Positions 23,527 to 33,466 of a stretch of 64,000 bases of DNA are shown piece after piece (within the stretch, counting starts at the first letter, position 1; each line of letters opens with the position of its first letter). The position numbers and the translations under genes were made by a program. The notes under the pieces are model-generated. The model saw only the letters and a list, made by a program, of their open reading frames with translations, was not told where the DNA came from and made no database searches. This stretch comes from Gonatopus flavifemur. Its lineage: Eukaryota > Arthropoda > Insecta > Hymenoptera > Dryinidae. The stretch lies in NCBI GenBank assembly GCA_018340375.1, contig JAFFJZ010000025.1, positions 2,247,501-2,311,500 of the forward strand. The letters run 5' to 3'.

Positions 23527-24385
23527 CCCAGATAACACAATAATTCGTGAGCCGTTCCGAAAGAGTTCTTGAACTAAATTCTGGAAGAATTATTTTTCCG
23601 AACTCTTGACAAGTTCTCAAAGAGTTCTTTGAATTCTAAAAGAATTATTTGACAGCTCTATAATAAATCCCTTGGGTGTTCTATAGGAGTATTGAAAGAA
23701 CACTTTGAGATGACTTGAAGGACTCTTTAATGTCCGCTTGTTAGAACTCTTATGAAGCTCTGTCCCTGCTAAAGAAGAACTTCCTATGAATTCAATGTAC
23801 ATGTTGAATTCCCGTAGATTTCTATGATTGTGAAGAAGCGTTTAGTAAGAATGATTAAGTGATGATGGTTGGTTCGAGTCTATAACATAAAGAAATATTA
23901 TCATATATATTTTGTTTTTCACTCGTGTAAATTACAAACATTTTGGCATTCATCGATACTAGAAATTTCAATGATTGATTTGGTATGATCAATTTTGTAG
24001 GTTATATTTTTAAAAAGTGCCTGAACTTCAATATTTTCTGTTGATTGAATGATCGTTCGATAAATAAAAGCTTGATGAACGTAGGAGATCAGATGAATCA
24101 ATCATTGAATAATTATCCATATACACATAATATGTTAGAATGATTTTCATATTTGATGAACACATGAGTTCCGTGAGAGTTCTTTAATCATTCATGTCAA
24201 GAGTTCGCAACGACTTCTGTCAATCAATGGCCTGAGCTCATCAATAGTTCTATCAACAGGACATTAACGACTTCTTAGGGTAATTGAGAAGAACACTTGT
24301 CGATTACTTTAGGATTCTTGATGAATGCTTTTTAAAAATGCCGAGTTCTTCAGGAACTCTTCAAGGATTTCTTGTGTTATCTGGG
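23527..24385. mobile_element. 859-bp non-autonomous DNA element nested in the retrotransposon
   Basis: Inverted termini CCCAGATAACACAA (23527) and its complement TTGTGTTATCTGGG (ending 24385). Inside, GAGTTCTT / AAGAACTC blocks are abundant near both ends and the centre is plain AT-rich. It splits the retrotransposon between protease and RT; removing it with an apparent 2-bp duplication (AA) rejoins the gag-pol frame. The termini resemble those of the MITE at 59508-59690 (CCCAGATAGCA). No transposase is encoded; the two ~60-codon ORFs have no recognised motif. Confidence 0.8.
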
Positions 24386-25662
24386 TTTGAAAATTCGGAA
24401 AAAATAACTTTATGCTCTAAATTGACATTATTCAGCAACTTTACGGAATCATTTATTTCAGCGCCCCTTGATGTATTTTGAATTCCCACACGAATTCCTA
24501 GAGCTTCAAGCCATTCTCTTCCCAACAACGGTGAACCCGAACCTGACATTATCAACGAATCTAAAAGTCTTGTTTTCTCCGAATATGACACATTCACTTT
24601 GAGCATCCCTAACGGAATGATAGCATCACCAGTGTAACTCTTGAACGTGTCATTAGTTGCAGTCAAAGGAATTTTGGCTAAATTTTTACACTGACTGTAA
24701 TGATCATCAGTTATTGCTGAAATTGGTGACCCTGTGTCTAATTCAAATTCAATTTCCTCATTTTCTACAATTAACTTAATTTTATAAGGATCAATCGTAT
24801 TGATCTTCTCGCCTTTCTTATGATTCATATATAAAATATCATCAAAAACAACGTCTTCTTCACAAAAATTTACTTTGAATTTTTCATCAAAACTTTTTCG
24901 TGTATTCTTATCTTTGTTAATATTTGCTTTTGAACTGCCGTTTTCTTTGTTTCTTTCCTTGCAAACAACAGCTAAATGACCAACCTTCTCACATATATTA
25001 TATGCATATTTTCTAAAATGACACTTATCGGCCATATGATTCTTGCGACCACAACAATAACAGATTCCCTTGTGTTTCGGTGCCATCTGTTGCTTCCGAT
25101 TAGGCATTATGTACTTGACCGCCGTTCCCTTCGCCTCAGCAACCATCTCTGCTGCCTCCATAGATGTCGCTAGCTCGACTGCTCGAGTATACGTTAGATC
25201 GATTTCTCCCAACAACCGTTTTTCAATATTTTCGTTACTAAGTCCCCAAACCAATTGATCTCGGAGACTGATTTCTAAATTGGCACCGAAATCACATTGA
25301 CTTGATAATTCCTTTAAACTAGCCAAATATTGAACGACACTCTGGTTCTCACGTTGTTTTCTTCCTTTAAATTTGTACCTTTCGGCAATCACGTTACATT
25401 TCGGCTCGAGATGATTTTTCATTAACGTTTTCAGCCCGTCGAACGTTTTCGTTGATGGCACGTCTGGCGTACATAAATCGTGAAGCAAGGCATATCCTTC
25501 TGCACCAATCAAAGTGATTAAAATAGGAACCTTTTTCCCATCAGCAACATCGTTGGCTACAAAATATTGTTCCAACCGTTCAATCCATAACGACCAACTT
25601 TCCTGCATTTGGTATCCGCTGATACAACCAATCGTCCCTTTGACGACTATCGCCTCCGCCAT
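24386..25662 (-). pseudogene. Gypsy-type Gag-nucleocapsid-protease
   Basis: The frame starts at the ATG at 25662 and stays open for about 425 residues until it runs into the nested element. Gag has LWIERLEQYFVAN near its N-terminus. Two CCHC knuckles lie around residues 196-227; the first is intact (CYCCGRKNHMADKC), but in the second the first Cys is replaced by Tyr (YNICEKVGHLAVVC). The aspartic protease follows with FELDTGSPISAI and the partner motif PLLGREWLEALG. Protease fused to Gag upstream of RT is usual for insect Gypsy elements. The frame itself has no internal stop, which agrees with a young copy, but the downstream pol is destroyed. Confidence 0.9.
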
Positions 25663-25757
25663 TTTAGAATTGACCGGTCTCCTTTCACAATCGACGTAAA
25701 ACGAAATAAAATCACGAGCACTTCTAATACGAGACTTATAACAGTTTTATCAATAAT

Positions 25758-25775
25758 CCAGTATCCTCGTCGCCA
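25758..25775 (-). other. Primer-binding site of the Gypsy-type element
   Basis: On the minus strand TGGCGACGAGGATACTGG begins four bases after the 5' LTR. TGG pairs with a tRNA CCA end. I do not assign the tRNA. Confidence 0.75.
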
Positions 25776-25779
25776 ATTT

Positions 25780-25964
25780 TGTAATGTCTCATATTGAAAT
25801 TAAACATACTCAAGGATTTGTTACAAATATTCTTTAATTAAATGTAGGATACAGCAACGCGACAACAGTCCTGAATGACACATAATCTCGCACTGGTTAG
25901 GTTGCGCATCTGCGCCCTCTAGTTCCACTCATTCAGATACACATATATATGCTTACACATGACA
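25780..25964 (-). repeat. 5' LTR of the Gypsy-type element
   Basis: Second copy of the 185-bp LTR, followed on the plus strand by the TTAAC target duplication (25965-25969) and then directly by the resumed frame of the CIDE-N-like gene. Confidence 0.93.
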
Positions 25965-26068
25965 TTAACCAATAGCAAAGAAATTCTGAAATGTTCTCAA
26001 GAGGCTGCCGATTATTTGAAATGTAACACTCCGAAAATGTTGGCTATGTTCTCAATAGCGGTTAACTA

Positions 26069-27361
26069 CGAGGGTAGATTGATAAGTTTCCGGCCTGACC
26101 AAGAAAAACAACGTTTTTAAGAATTTTTTTTTTTTATTTCTCAACATAATCTCCTCCAAGGCTGATACATTTCTCATAGCGGTGTTCTAGTCTAGTAATG
26201 CCATCTCTATAGACTGATTCGTCAAGCTCCTCAAAATACCCATTTACAGCTTCGATTACTTCTTCATTGTCCGCAAATCTCTTACCGCCAAGCCATTTTT
26301 TGAGGTTAGGAAACAGATGATAGTCACTCGGGGCTAGGTCTGGAGAGTAGGGAGGGTGCGGCATTAATTCAAACTTCAGATCGTTGATTTTAGCCATCGC
26401 AACGATTGACGTGTGCGCTGATGCGTTATCGTGATGGAACAAGATTTTTTTCTTCGCCAGATGAGGTCGTTTAATTTTCACTTCGTGGCTCAAACGTTGC
26501 AATAAGTCTGCGTAGTATTGACCAGTGATAGTTTTACCCTTTTCAAGGTAATCAATGTATATAATACCTCTTGCATCCCAAAAAACAGTAGCCATAACCT
26601 TGTTCGCCGAAAAAATTGTTTTTGCCTTCTTTGGAGTTGGTTCCTCTGGTCCAATCCACTGTTTAGACTGTTCTTTGGTTTCAGGAGTGTAGTGGTGGAT
26701 CCAAGTTTCGTCAACGGTTACGAATCGACGCAAAAATTCGCTTGGATTACGCTTATACAACGCCAAATTGGCGGTAGAAATGTTCTTTCGAATCAATTTT
26801 TGGTCGACTGTTAGCAAACGCGGCACCCATCTTGCACAGAACTTTTCCATATACAAATGTTGGTGCAAAATATTTTGTACACGTTCATATGACATCTTAC
26901 AGGTCTCAGCTATCTCACGAACTCTTAATCTGCGATCTTTCAGCACTATTTGATGGATTTTTTCGATCATATCTGGAGTTGTGACCTCAATGGGGCGTCC
27001 TGAGCGAGGCTCATCAGAGGTGCTCACACGACCCTTTTTAAACTCGGAAACCCACTGCTTAACGGTTGAATATGATGGGGAGGATGTCCCCAGTGTTGAG
27101 TCCATCTCTTCTGTAATTTCCTTCGGCGTTAACCCCTTCAAATAAAAGTATTTGATGACAGCACGATTTTCCAGCTTTTCCATTTTTACGAAAAACACAG
27201 AGGCGTCTTGGTCAGCGTGCTCTCAAAACTAAACTAACATGGCGATCGGACTGAAACTATAACTACAAGCTATCTAAGGATGGTACTATAGAACGCCACC
27301 TCAAGGTAGGCCTAGTGGCGCCATCTCTTGGTCAGGCCGGAAACTTATCAATCCACCCTCG
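26069..27361 (-). mobile_element. Mariner transposon, apparently complete, TA duplication
   Basis: Inverted repeats of about 36 bp begin CGAGGGTAGATTGATAAG (left) and CGAGGGTGGATTGATAAG (right, minus strand), with one visible mismatch in that stretch. TA flanks both ends (26067-26068 and 27362-27363). Length is 1,293 bp, typical for mariner. It lies inside an exon of the CIDE-N-like gene and its removal with one TA restores that frame. Confidence 0.95.
26134..27198 (-). CDS. Mariner transposase, coding-intact
   Basis: An uninterrupted 354-codon frame (or 349 from the second ATG, at MEKLENR, 27183). The N-terminus carries paired HTH regions: YFYLKGLTPKEITEEM, then a GRP linker (RSGRPIEV) and VREIAETCKMSYERVQNIL. 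The conserved WVPRLLT motif follows. The catalytic triad is DD34D: VTVDETWIHHY, FHHDNASAH and YSPDLAPSDYHLF. Length and motifs match the irritans-like group of mariners, which cut and paste at TA dinucleotides. With intact frame and near-identical termini, this copy could in principle be or have recently been autonomous. ORFs on the other strand are shadows. Confidence 0.95.
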   Translation of the reverse strand: MFFVKMEKLENRAVIKYFYLKGLTPKEITEEMDSTLGTSSPSYSTVKQWVSEFKKGRVSTSDEPRSGRPIEVTTPDMIEKIHQIVLKDRRLRVREIAETCKMSYERVQNILHQHLYMEKFCARWVPRLLTVDQKLIRKNISTANLALYKRNPSEFLRRFVTVDETWIHHYTPETKEQSKQWIGPEEPTPKKAKTIFSANKVMATVFWDARGIIYIDYLEKGKTITGQYYADLLQRLSHEVKIKRPHLAKKKILFHHDNASAHTSIVAMAKINDLKFELMPHPPYSPDLAPSDYHLFPNLKKWLGGKRFADNEEVIEAVNGYFEELDESVYRDGITRLEHRYEKCISLGGDYVEK

Positions 27362-27880
27362 TATGTATACGGTTACTGTTACCCGGAATGCAAGAGTTTC
27401 ATGGAATTCATGCAAAGGTAAGAATCTTCATTTATCACAATCTGAAATATTAAGCTGTTCCAATAATATGAATGAATAATATTCCCTACTTCTGAATACT
27501 TGACAAAATATCTCACATAATCATAAATAGTTATATATGTAGATAATAATGATAATTTGTCCAAAGCTATTGCATCTCTTTATTTTTCAAGGGTATTCTT
27601 CAAAATCAACCATCCTCAAGGCCATAAAAGAGGACCAAAGAAGTCCCGAGTTCATATGGACCCAAAAGTGAAAAGGTTCATGGATAAACTTCGGGAACTG
27701 GAAATCTTCCGAAATGAAGATTAATTTTGATTAAAGCTCTTGTCACATGCATAATATAAAAATTTTTGTGGAATAATCGTTCGAATATAACTAGAAAAAA
27801 ATCCTAATCTCAATATGTATTTAAATTTCATCAATTCACTAACAAAATAAAATGAATACACTTGACTATATTTGGTTGAA

Positions 27881-28080
27881 GGGATACTAGTGCGGGAAGC
27901 TGGTCAAATCTTTCGTGTAAGATTTCTCAAAAATAGTTCAACATTTTTTAAATATCCCTCTATATAGCATTTGTTGAATGCCCATAGAAATACTGTGAAG
28001 AGCGATATTTTCGAAATATTCAAGGATTTTGGAGAAATCTTACACGAAAGATTTGGCTCGCGTCCTGGCGCTGGTATTCC
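27881..28080. mobile_element. Foldback MITE
   Basis: AAATCTTTCGTGTAAGATTT occurs at 27906 and, inverted, near 28037; the flanking GGGAAGCTGG / CGCGTCCTGG and outermost GGGATACTAG / TGGTATTCCT also pair with mismatches. About 200 bp, no coding capacity. Confidence 0.7.
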
Positions 28081-28159
28081 TATAAAAGTGATTTTTTTAT
28101 GCTCTTTCTACAATTCGAATGCGATGTATGGTTTTTCATATACTAGTACCGAAAATTTG

Positions 28160-28445
28160 CGATGACTCGATTGGATATTTCCCATACCGATGTATATGAA
28201 TTTTCCCATATGTGTATCATATTGATGGCCAGTATAGAACCAATTTCCAATATCCACGTATAGAATTTTTCATACACGTATAGGATTTTTCATACACGTA
28301 TAGGATTTTTCATACACGTATATGAAAATTTTGCGATTTTTTGATTGGACTTTTACTATACCAGCGTATGGAAATTTTCCTACACGCTGTATATGTTAAT
28401 GACTTCATATACATGTATAGGAATTTTCCCAGAGAAATTTTTCAC
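28160..28445. repeat. ATACACGTATAGGA-rich region with a 20-bp tandem repeat
   Basis: TATAGGATTTTTCATACACG (20 bp) is repeated three times at about 28260-28320 with one change, flanked by looser variants (CCATATGTGTAT, TATACATGTATAGG). No gene. Confidence 0.7.
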
Positions 28446-28720
28446 AGTTCATCGCTCCTTGTGGTGAGAAAGATGTTCTTATGCTGAAACTAGATGAATA
28501 TTTTTAAAGGCGACGCTTAACGATACGCTCCCCTTCCCTTGATTGGCAGCAGAGTAATAGAGTTTTTGAAATTGATTCCAATGTATCGTGTTGTAAAATG
28601 GAATACCAATTATAAACTTTAAAACAGTAATAATCAAATAAAGCAGCGTACTGTGTGCCAGATACCATCCCAAGCGATACACCAATATTTTATTTGAAAA
28701 TCATCAATTATTGTTACCAC
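28446..28720. other. Unrecognised 68-codon ORF, minus strand (28479-28685)
   Basis: A single small ORF with a hydrophobic centre, no recognised motif, no clear start or splice context. I do not call a gene. Confidence 0.25.
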
Positions 28721-28722
28721 TG

Positions 28723-28893
28723 AACATTTTGTGTCTTGCGATATTGTGGTTTCAGATGTCTTGTACAACTCTGTTAGATATCTTTCAGACGAGTTTGAAA
28801 CAAGAATTGATCTGGAAATAATTTAAAAGTGTTGCATAGGATATTCAAAGTCTGTCTACAATATATCGCAAGATACAAAATGTTTATTGGGTA
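28723..28893. mobile_element. Short TIR element (MITE), ~170 bp
   Basis: AACATTTTGTGTCTTGCGAT at the left end and its near-complement ATCGCAAGATACAAAATGTT at the right end form ~25-bp inverted repeats. The interior is unrelated AT-rich DNA. Confidence 0.7.
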
Positions 28894-28969
28894 AGAAAAA
28901 AGATTCCATTACCTTCAATAAAAACTTCATTGCATCAAGAGAATCTCCAAGTCTTATTTGAAAAACACT

Positions 28970-29579
28970 TATGGTGATCTCAGGACCATTTTTCTTGATC
29001 CAAGATTCAATATTCTAACGCCAAGATTATCAAATTTTACTTGAGAGGAGAGAATTTTTTTCTTATCAGAAGAAAAATTAGGATTGTCCCTATGTTGAGA
29101 AAAAAATTTTCTCATAATAATGAAACCTTTGTTACGATAAGAAAACCTTTCTGTGGGTGTATCACAAGAGAAAGAATGAGAACTTCCAATACCTACTGAG
29201 AGAGATTCGAACAGGCCCAAATAAAGATCCATTAAATACAAATAAATTCTTCTCTCAAGGATGAAGATTCAGGAGGGAAACAGAAGCTTCATCTTATTGC
29301 TAATATAAACATTCTTATGAATTCTCGGTTCACCCGGTAAGTTGACAGTCACGAGCAACGCCTTTTTCCGGAGTATTTCCTTCCAAAGACAGGAAGACTT
29401 GGAGGGTAAACCAGCTTTGTAACTGAAAGTATCATATTATTTCGCTATTGAAATTCATTGCAAAAAAAGTAAAATGAAGAGAAAAATGGAGTATGCGATT
29501 TACGTATTAACTCATCAAGGCCCATGGCGAACTCAGCGAGGAGCGAGAATAGATGAGTATTAGGTTGGGATAATTTGGT
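28970..29579. other. No recognised gene
   Basis: A 90-codon minus-strand ORF at 28969-29241 and short GAGAAAATTTTT-type inverted blocks; nothing identifiable. Confidence 0.3.
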
Positions 29580-30330
29580 CGAAAGATGATTTTTCATGGA
29601 AAAAAAATTGGTTTAATTGTTCATTAAAAAAATTGGTTCAACAATTATGTTGAAAATTGAAGATAGGTCAAAACCATTCACACCATTCGATTCTGAGGAA
29701 AAAATGACAGAGAGATCATGTCTTAAAAAATTTAATTCCTTCCTCGAATTGTCAATAAAAAATAAATCAACAATTTCAAAGCGCAACAACTGCTTTGATC
29801 CATCAGGATACCGTGACGAATATCTGAACTGTCCTCAGAGGGATGGAATCATTTGGTCAACAGATGATTTCTCGTGGAAAACGAATTTATTTTTCATCGT
29901 GTATACAAAAAATTATTCAAACAATTAGGTTGAAAATCGAAGATAGATAAAATCTATTTACACCAATCGATTCCACGGGAAAATTAGAAGAGAAATGAAG
30001 TCTTAGAGAATTCAGTTTTTCCCCGGAATTGTCAATAAAAAATGAATAAACAATTTCAAAATGCAATGATTGTTTCGACCCATCAGGATATCGTGAAGTC
30101 GTTGCTATAAAAAAATGTTTTTCCATCGATTATAAAAAAAGTATTCAAACAATCATGTTGAAAATCAAAGACTGATGATCTCCATTTACACCATCCGATT
30201 CTGAGGAAAAGATAACAAAGAAACAATGTTACAGAAGAATCAGTTCCTCACCCGAATTGACAATAAAAAATCAATGAATGATTCCAAAATACGAAGACTG
30301 TTTAGGTCTAATAGTAAAACTGAAGCAAAT
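29580..30330. repeat. Diverged tandem repeat, ~230-275-bp unit, three copies
   Basis: CAACAATTATGTTGAAAATT (29640), CAAACAATTAGGTTGAAAAT (29917) and CAAACAATCATGTTGAAAAT (30147) start successive units. Each continues with GAAGATAG, an ACCATTCGATTCTGAGGAAAA block, CGAATTGTCAATAAAAAAT and GACCCATCAGGATACCGTGA-like sequence. The 103-codon ORF at 29617-29928 is a repeat shadow. Confidence 0.8.
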
Positions 30331-30495
30331 GCATGCATTGAAAGCTCTTTGCAGCATGAGTAATTCCATGTCAGGGATGTCGAGGTACGCCAAGCAACAG
30401 TAATCCAAGTATGGGGTAATTAAGGCCATCACCAGCTTCGCCTTGAGGTGAATGACAGCACAGTGAATTCTAAGCTGGGCAAAAAGTGCTCAGAG
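30308..30495 (-). pseudogene. Non-LTR retrotransposon RT fragment
   Basis: The minus-strand frame gives an RT thumb-like segment with LKAKLVMALITPYLDYCCL, then a Leu/Glu-rich stretch ending LQRAFNACICF. This is the widely conserved region C-terminal to the RT catalytic core in jockey-like LINEs (usual form LVxSLIxPxxDYC...LQRxxNxCIRF). Only about 60 residues remain, with a TGA just upstream. It is a dead scrap. Confidence 0.65.
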
Positions 30496-31356
30496 GAAGT
30501 GAAGTGGGAGGAGAGAGAGAGAGAGAGAGAAGGGAAACGCTCATCTTTGTAAGTGACGACTTGACTTGGATTTGCTCAACTTTTTGAGGAAATGGCTCAC
30601 AGTTGAAAATTTTGTGTAAATGTGTTAAAAAATCTGTGTGTCATATATTTTCTGTTAAATATTCAACACAAACACGTGTAACTTCTACAGACAGTCCTTG
30701 TATAATCAGGTCTCAACTGATTTATAATGTGAAATCATTCAAACAAGTGAAAAAAAGTGTAAAAATGACACAAATTTTATTCAAATCAAGATTGAACATG
30801 AAAATTGTGTTATCAAGAGACGCGGTAGCGTCTCGACGCCAAGTACATGAAAACCCTGAAAGGAAAAAAAAATTAAAAAGCATAAGTCGTACGCTACCGT
30901 GTATCTTCACACGAAAACCAAGATTTTCTATAGTCAAAAAATCTTTAACCCACAATAACTCATCACACACTGAATTTCACGAAAAAATAATTACACTTCT
31001 ATTATATAATTCGAATACACACTTCCGATTAAGCAGACTACGAAGTTGATCCGTTCACGCGATCCCGAGGTACAAACGTTTCAAATTTTCATGCGATCAA
31101 AACATCAGGATTTTTCTTCATCATCATCGCCACTTTCGATTTATTTTAATCACGATAGCGACTATAGTTTTTCGTCATCGGAATTCGGGAGGGTTTCTTC
31201 CATTGGCATAGAGATATTCTGTCTCTTTCCTTCTTGGGACATCCAATATTCTGTCTTTTTTCCTTTCTTCCAATATCCAATAGCATTCACTTCAGTTAAA
31301 GTATATTATAATCCAAACATCCAATAGCGTTGATTTCAGTGTAGTGTGGTCTATAC
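30496..31356. other. Spacer with (AG)n microsatellite and an unrecognised 148-codon ORF
   Basis: A GA dinucleotide run lies at 30510-30533. The plus-strand ORF at 30603-31049 is basic, has no recognised domain, and its start is not an ATG-led Kozak context I would trust. TCACTTCAGTTAAAGTATAT near 31288 and TCCAATAGCATTC / TCCAATAGCGTTG are short direct repeats. No gene is called. Confidence 0.3.
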
Positions 31357-31564
31357 CAGGGTACACAAACCTCAAGTGGGGAGAAAGTTTGGCGTAGTTC
31401 ACTATCCACAGAACCAGGCGCCGCTAGTGTGCCTGGCTTGGTTTCCCTCTCTCTAATTCAAAATCAGAGACGCTATGGTTATGATGCCGCTGCCAGTGGG
31501 GCGACGATTGTGAATAAGGTAAGGTCGTGAAAAGTGAACAGTGGTGAAGAACAGTGAACAGTGA

Positions 31565-32715
31565 ACTCTTTTGATCAAATATCAAAGTTGGAATAGAAAA
31601 AATCCTGTTTATCGATGCAAGTCTTGAGAGAAATCTCAAAAGTGGTGTACGTATGTTGAGAAATGTGTGTAAGTGCTCACTTTGTACCAAAATTGTTATG
31701 TTAGAGCAAGAGGTTCTTCAAATATGTACAATTTTTCCATATTCATTGCATTAGAATTGTACTTACACAATATGAATTACTGCGATGAAGGGCTTGACGC
31801 TTTGATTTTGAAGTTCATCAAAGGAGCCACTCATTTGAATCAATCTCACTATGATTCAAATGAGAAGTACAAAACATAAGTTGATCAAATTTCCCTGTCA
31901 ATACTCCCATAATAGTAACATGAAGTGTAACATAAAAACCTCAACATAAAAAACATAACCTTCGACATAAAGAAAAGAGCCTCAAGAAAACAGTTCATCG
32001 ACTCACCTTTTGCTAAACATGTACAATCTCTTGAATTATTTCTATGAACTTTTATCATTGGAAAGGATATTTCCAATTTGTATTTATATTTATGGGTTTT
32101 TGTGATAAAGATTGAGCTTTGCAACATAGTATTATTAGCAGTTATAATTTTTTGGTTGACCTTTGTATCAAACCCAAGTTGCAAATGTATTATAAATATT
32201 AGAATTCTAATGATATTTATAACACATTTGAAACTTGGGTTTGATACAAAGATTAATGGAAATAATTTAAGGGATTGTACATATTCAGAAAAAGGTGAGT
32301 CGATGAGATATTTTCTTGAGGCCACGTTTTTATGTTAAAGGTGCACACTTCATGTAACTATTACGGGAGTATTGACAGGGAAATTTGATCAAATTGTGTT
32401 GTGTATTTTTCACTTGAATTATAGTGAGGTTCATTCAAATTAGTTGCTCCTTTGATGCACTTCAAAATCAAAGCGTCAAGCCCTCCATCGCAGCAATTCA
32501 TATTGTGTAAGTACAATTCTAATACAATAAATATGGAAGAATTGTACATATTTAAACACCTCTTGTTCTAACAGAACAATTTTGGTACAAAGTGAGCACT
32601 TACACACATTTCTCAACATACATACAGCATTTTTGGGATTTCTACCAAGACTTGCATCGATAAACAGGATTTTTTCTATTCAAACTTTGATATTTAGGTT
32701 GATCAAAAGAATCTC
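31565..32715. repeat. 1.15-kb near-perfect palindrome
   Basis: Arms 31565-32190 and 32200-32715 are inverted copies centred near 32195, where CAAACCCAAGTT and AACTTGGGTTTG face each other across about 40 bp. Examples are GAAAAAATCCTGTTTATCGA at 31597 (inverted near 32665) and AATTGTACTTACACAATATG (31756) against CATATTGTGTAAGTACAATT. The left arm carries an extra ~100 bp near 32045-32160. ORFs in the two arms are mirror copies, not genes. Confidence 0.9.
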
Positions 32716-32827
32716 CAATTTTATTGAATCTTTATACTTATTGGAGTGATGTATGGATCATAGAATCTACCTAAACCAGGATTTTTTTTTCTAATTCTTG
32801 TTCAATGTCTTTTCAACTTTTTTCCAG

Positions 32828-32929
32828 ATCTCAAATCAATCAACACCCACTATACCAAATAAACCTGGACCTCCTCTTCAAAATCCAAGCCAGGCTGTAA
32901 CGGCACCAGTTAAAGAAGTGGTACGATAA
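32828..32929 (+). other. Exon-like proline-rich segment inside the palindromic element
   Basis: A polypyrimidine tract and TTTTTTCCAG acceptor (ending 32827) are followed by 33 codons ending in TAA (32927-32929). Composition is Pro/Asn/Gln-rich (TPTIPNKPGPPLQNPSQ, then APVKEVVR), unlike the AT-rich random codons around it. It could be a terminal exon captured by the element or chance; no upstream exon was identified. Confidence 0.3.
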
Positions 32930-33045
32930 TTGGTTCTATCAAGTTATATATATATATATATATATATATTCAATACAAATATATATAATGAAAGTAGTTG
33001 GAATATGTGATAGATATTTTCCCGATCTTCGAGTTCATTTTTCTC

Positions 33046-33421
33046 TGAACATTGATTTCCTACCAAGTAAGGAATTTGAGATAGAAAAGAATTGGAAAAA
33101 CTTACAAAGAATACTGTGAAAACATTTCATATAAAATTACACAATGGATCATTGGCAGTATGTTAGCCAATGATATATTGTGGGTTTTTACAGAACATTG
33201 TAGCTTTTTACAGTCCTATATTGTGAAAAATTACAATTTTTGGTAAAATAACATTATGAACCATCAGAAAAAGTTACAAACTTCACAATATATTGACTAA
33301 TATATTACCAATGATTTATTGTGTAATTTCATATGAAATGTTTTCACAGTATTCTTTGTAAGTTTTTCCAATTCTTTTCTATCTCAAATTCCTTACTTGG
33401 TAGGAAATCAATGTTCAGAAA
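33046..33421. mobile_element. Foldback element, arms ~150 bp
   Basis: CTGAACATTGATTTCCTACC at 33046 is mirrored by GGTAGGAAATCAATGTTCAG ending 33421; the arms continue through GAGATAGAAAAGAATTGG and TTACACAATGGATCATTGG. Confidence 0.85.
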
Positions 33422-33466
33422 AAAATGAAATCAAACACAATGTAATAAAACATTTAACATACATTA

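Larger units (their letters stand above)
21500..25964 (-). mobile_element. Gypsy-type LTR retrotransposon, internally deleted, with target duplication TTAAC
   Basis: Direct repeats of 185 bp (21500-21684 and 25780-25964) are flanked by TTAAC at 21495-21499 and 25965-25969. On the minus strand each LTR reads TGTCATG to CATTACA, the canonical TG...CA. A primer-binding site and a polypurine tract sit in the right places. Order on the minus strand is Gag-NC-protease, then RT, then integrase, the Ty3/Gypsy order. The copy cannot be functional: the RT/RNase H segment is deleted, two nonsense codons interrupt pol, and an 859-bp DNA element sits between protease and RT. Two differences between the LTRs indicate a fairly recent insertion. 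Confidence 0.93.
19838..27724 (+). pseudogene. Spliced CIDE-N-like gene, broken by two transposon insertions
   Basis: Exon 1 is 19838-19963 (donor GTGAGT); exon 2 is 20044-20224. Joined in phase 0 they encode a ubiquitin-like CIDE-N-type fold: RVLVCKNTINEVIASACNKL, then TYRIFLARNK, VDEDDALAQL and ELIILADDENL. Exon 3 starts at 20693 (strong TTTCACAG acceptor, which then needs an indel in an A8 run at 20719) or at 20734 (in frame). It carries PAERRLMIQLL, YPSTFVIKDADGD and SMYERLNY, and has one TAG at 21321-21323. At 21499 the frame is cut by a Gypsy-type element and resumes at 25970. It is cut again by a mariner at 26068, resumes at 27364 and reaches a donor after 27418. The final exon is 27591-27724. 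The C-terminal part (CYPECKSFMEFMQR, then KINHPQGHKRG) resembles SAMD3-like proteins found beside transposases in fish genomes. Function unknown; probably a transposon passenger. Confidence 0.65.

Noticed and set aside
28260..28325. CRISPR array
   Set aside because: A 20-bp tandem repeat without spacers in a eukaryotic genome; simple tandem duplication.
30603..31049. 148-codon ORF as a gene
   Set aside because: Basic, low-complexity, no domain, no trusted start, in transposon-rich DNA.
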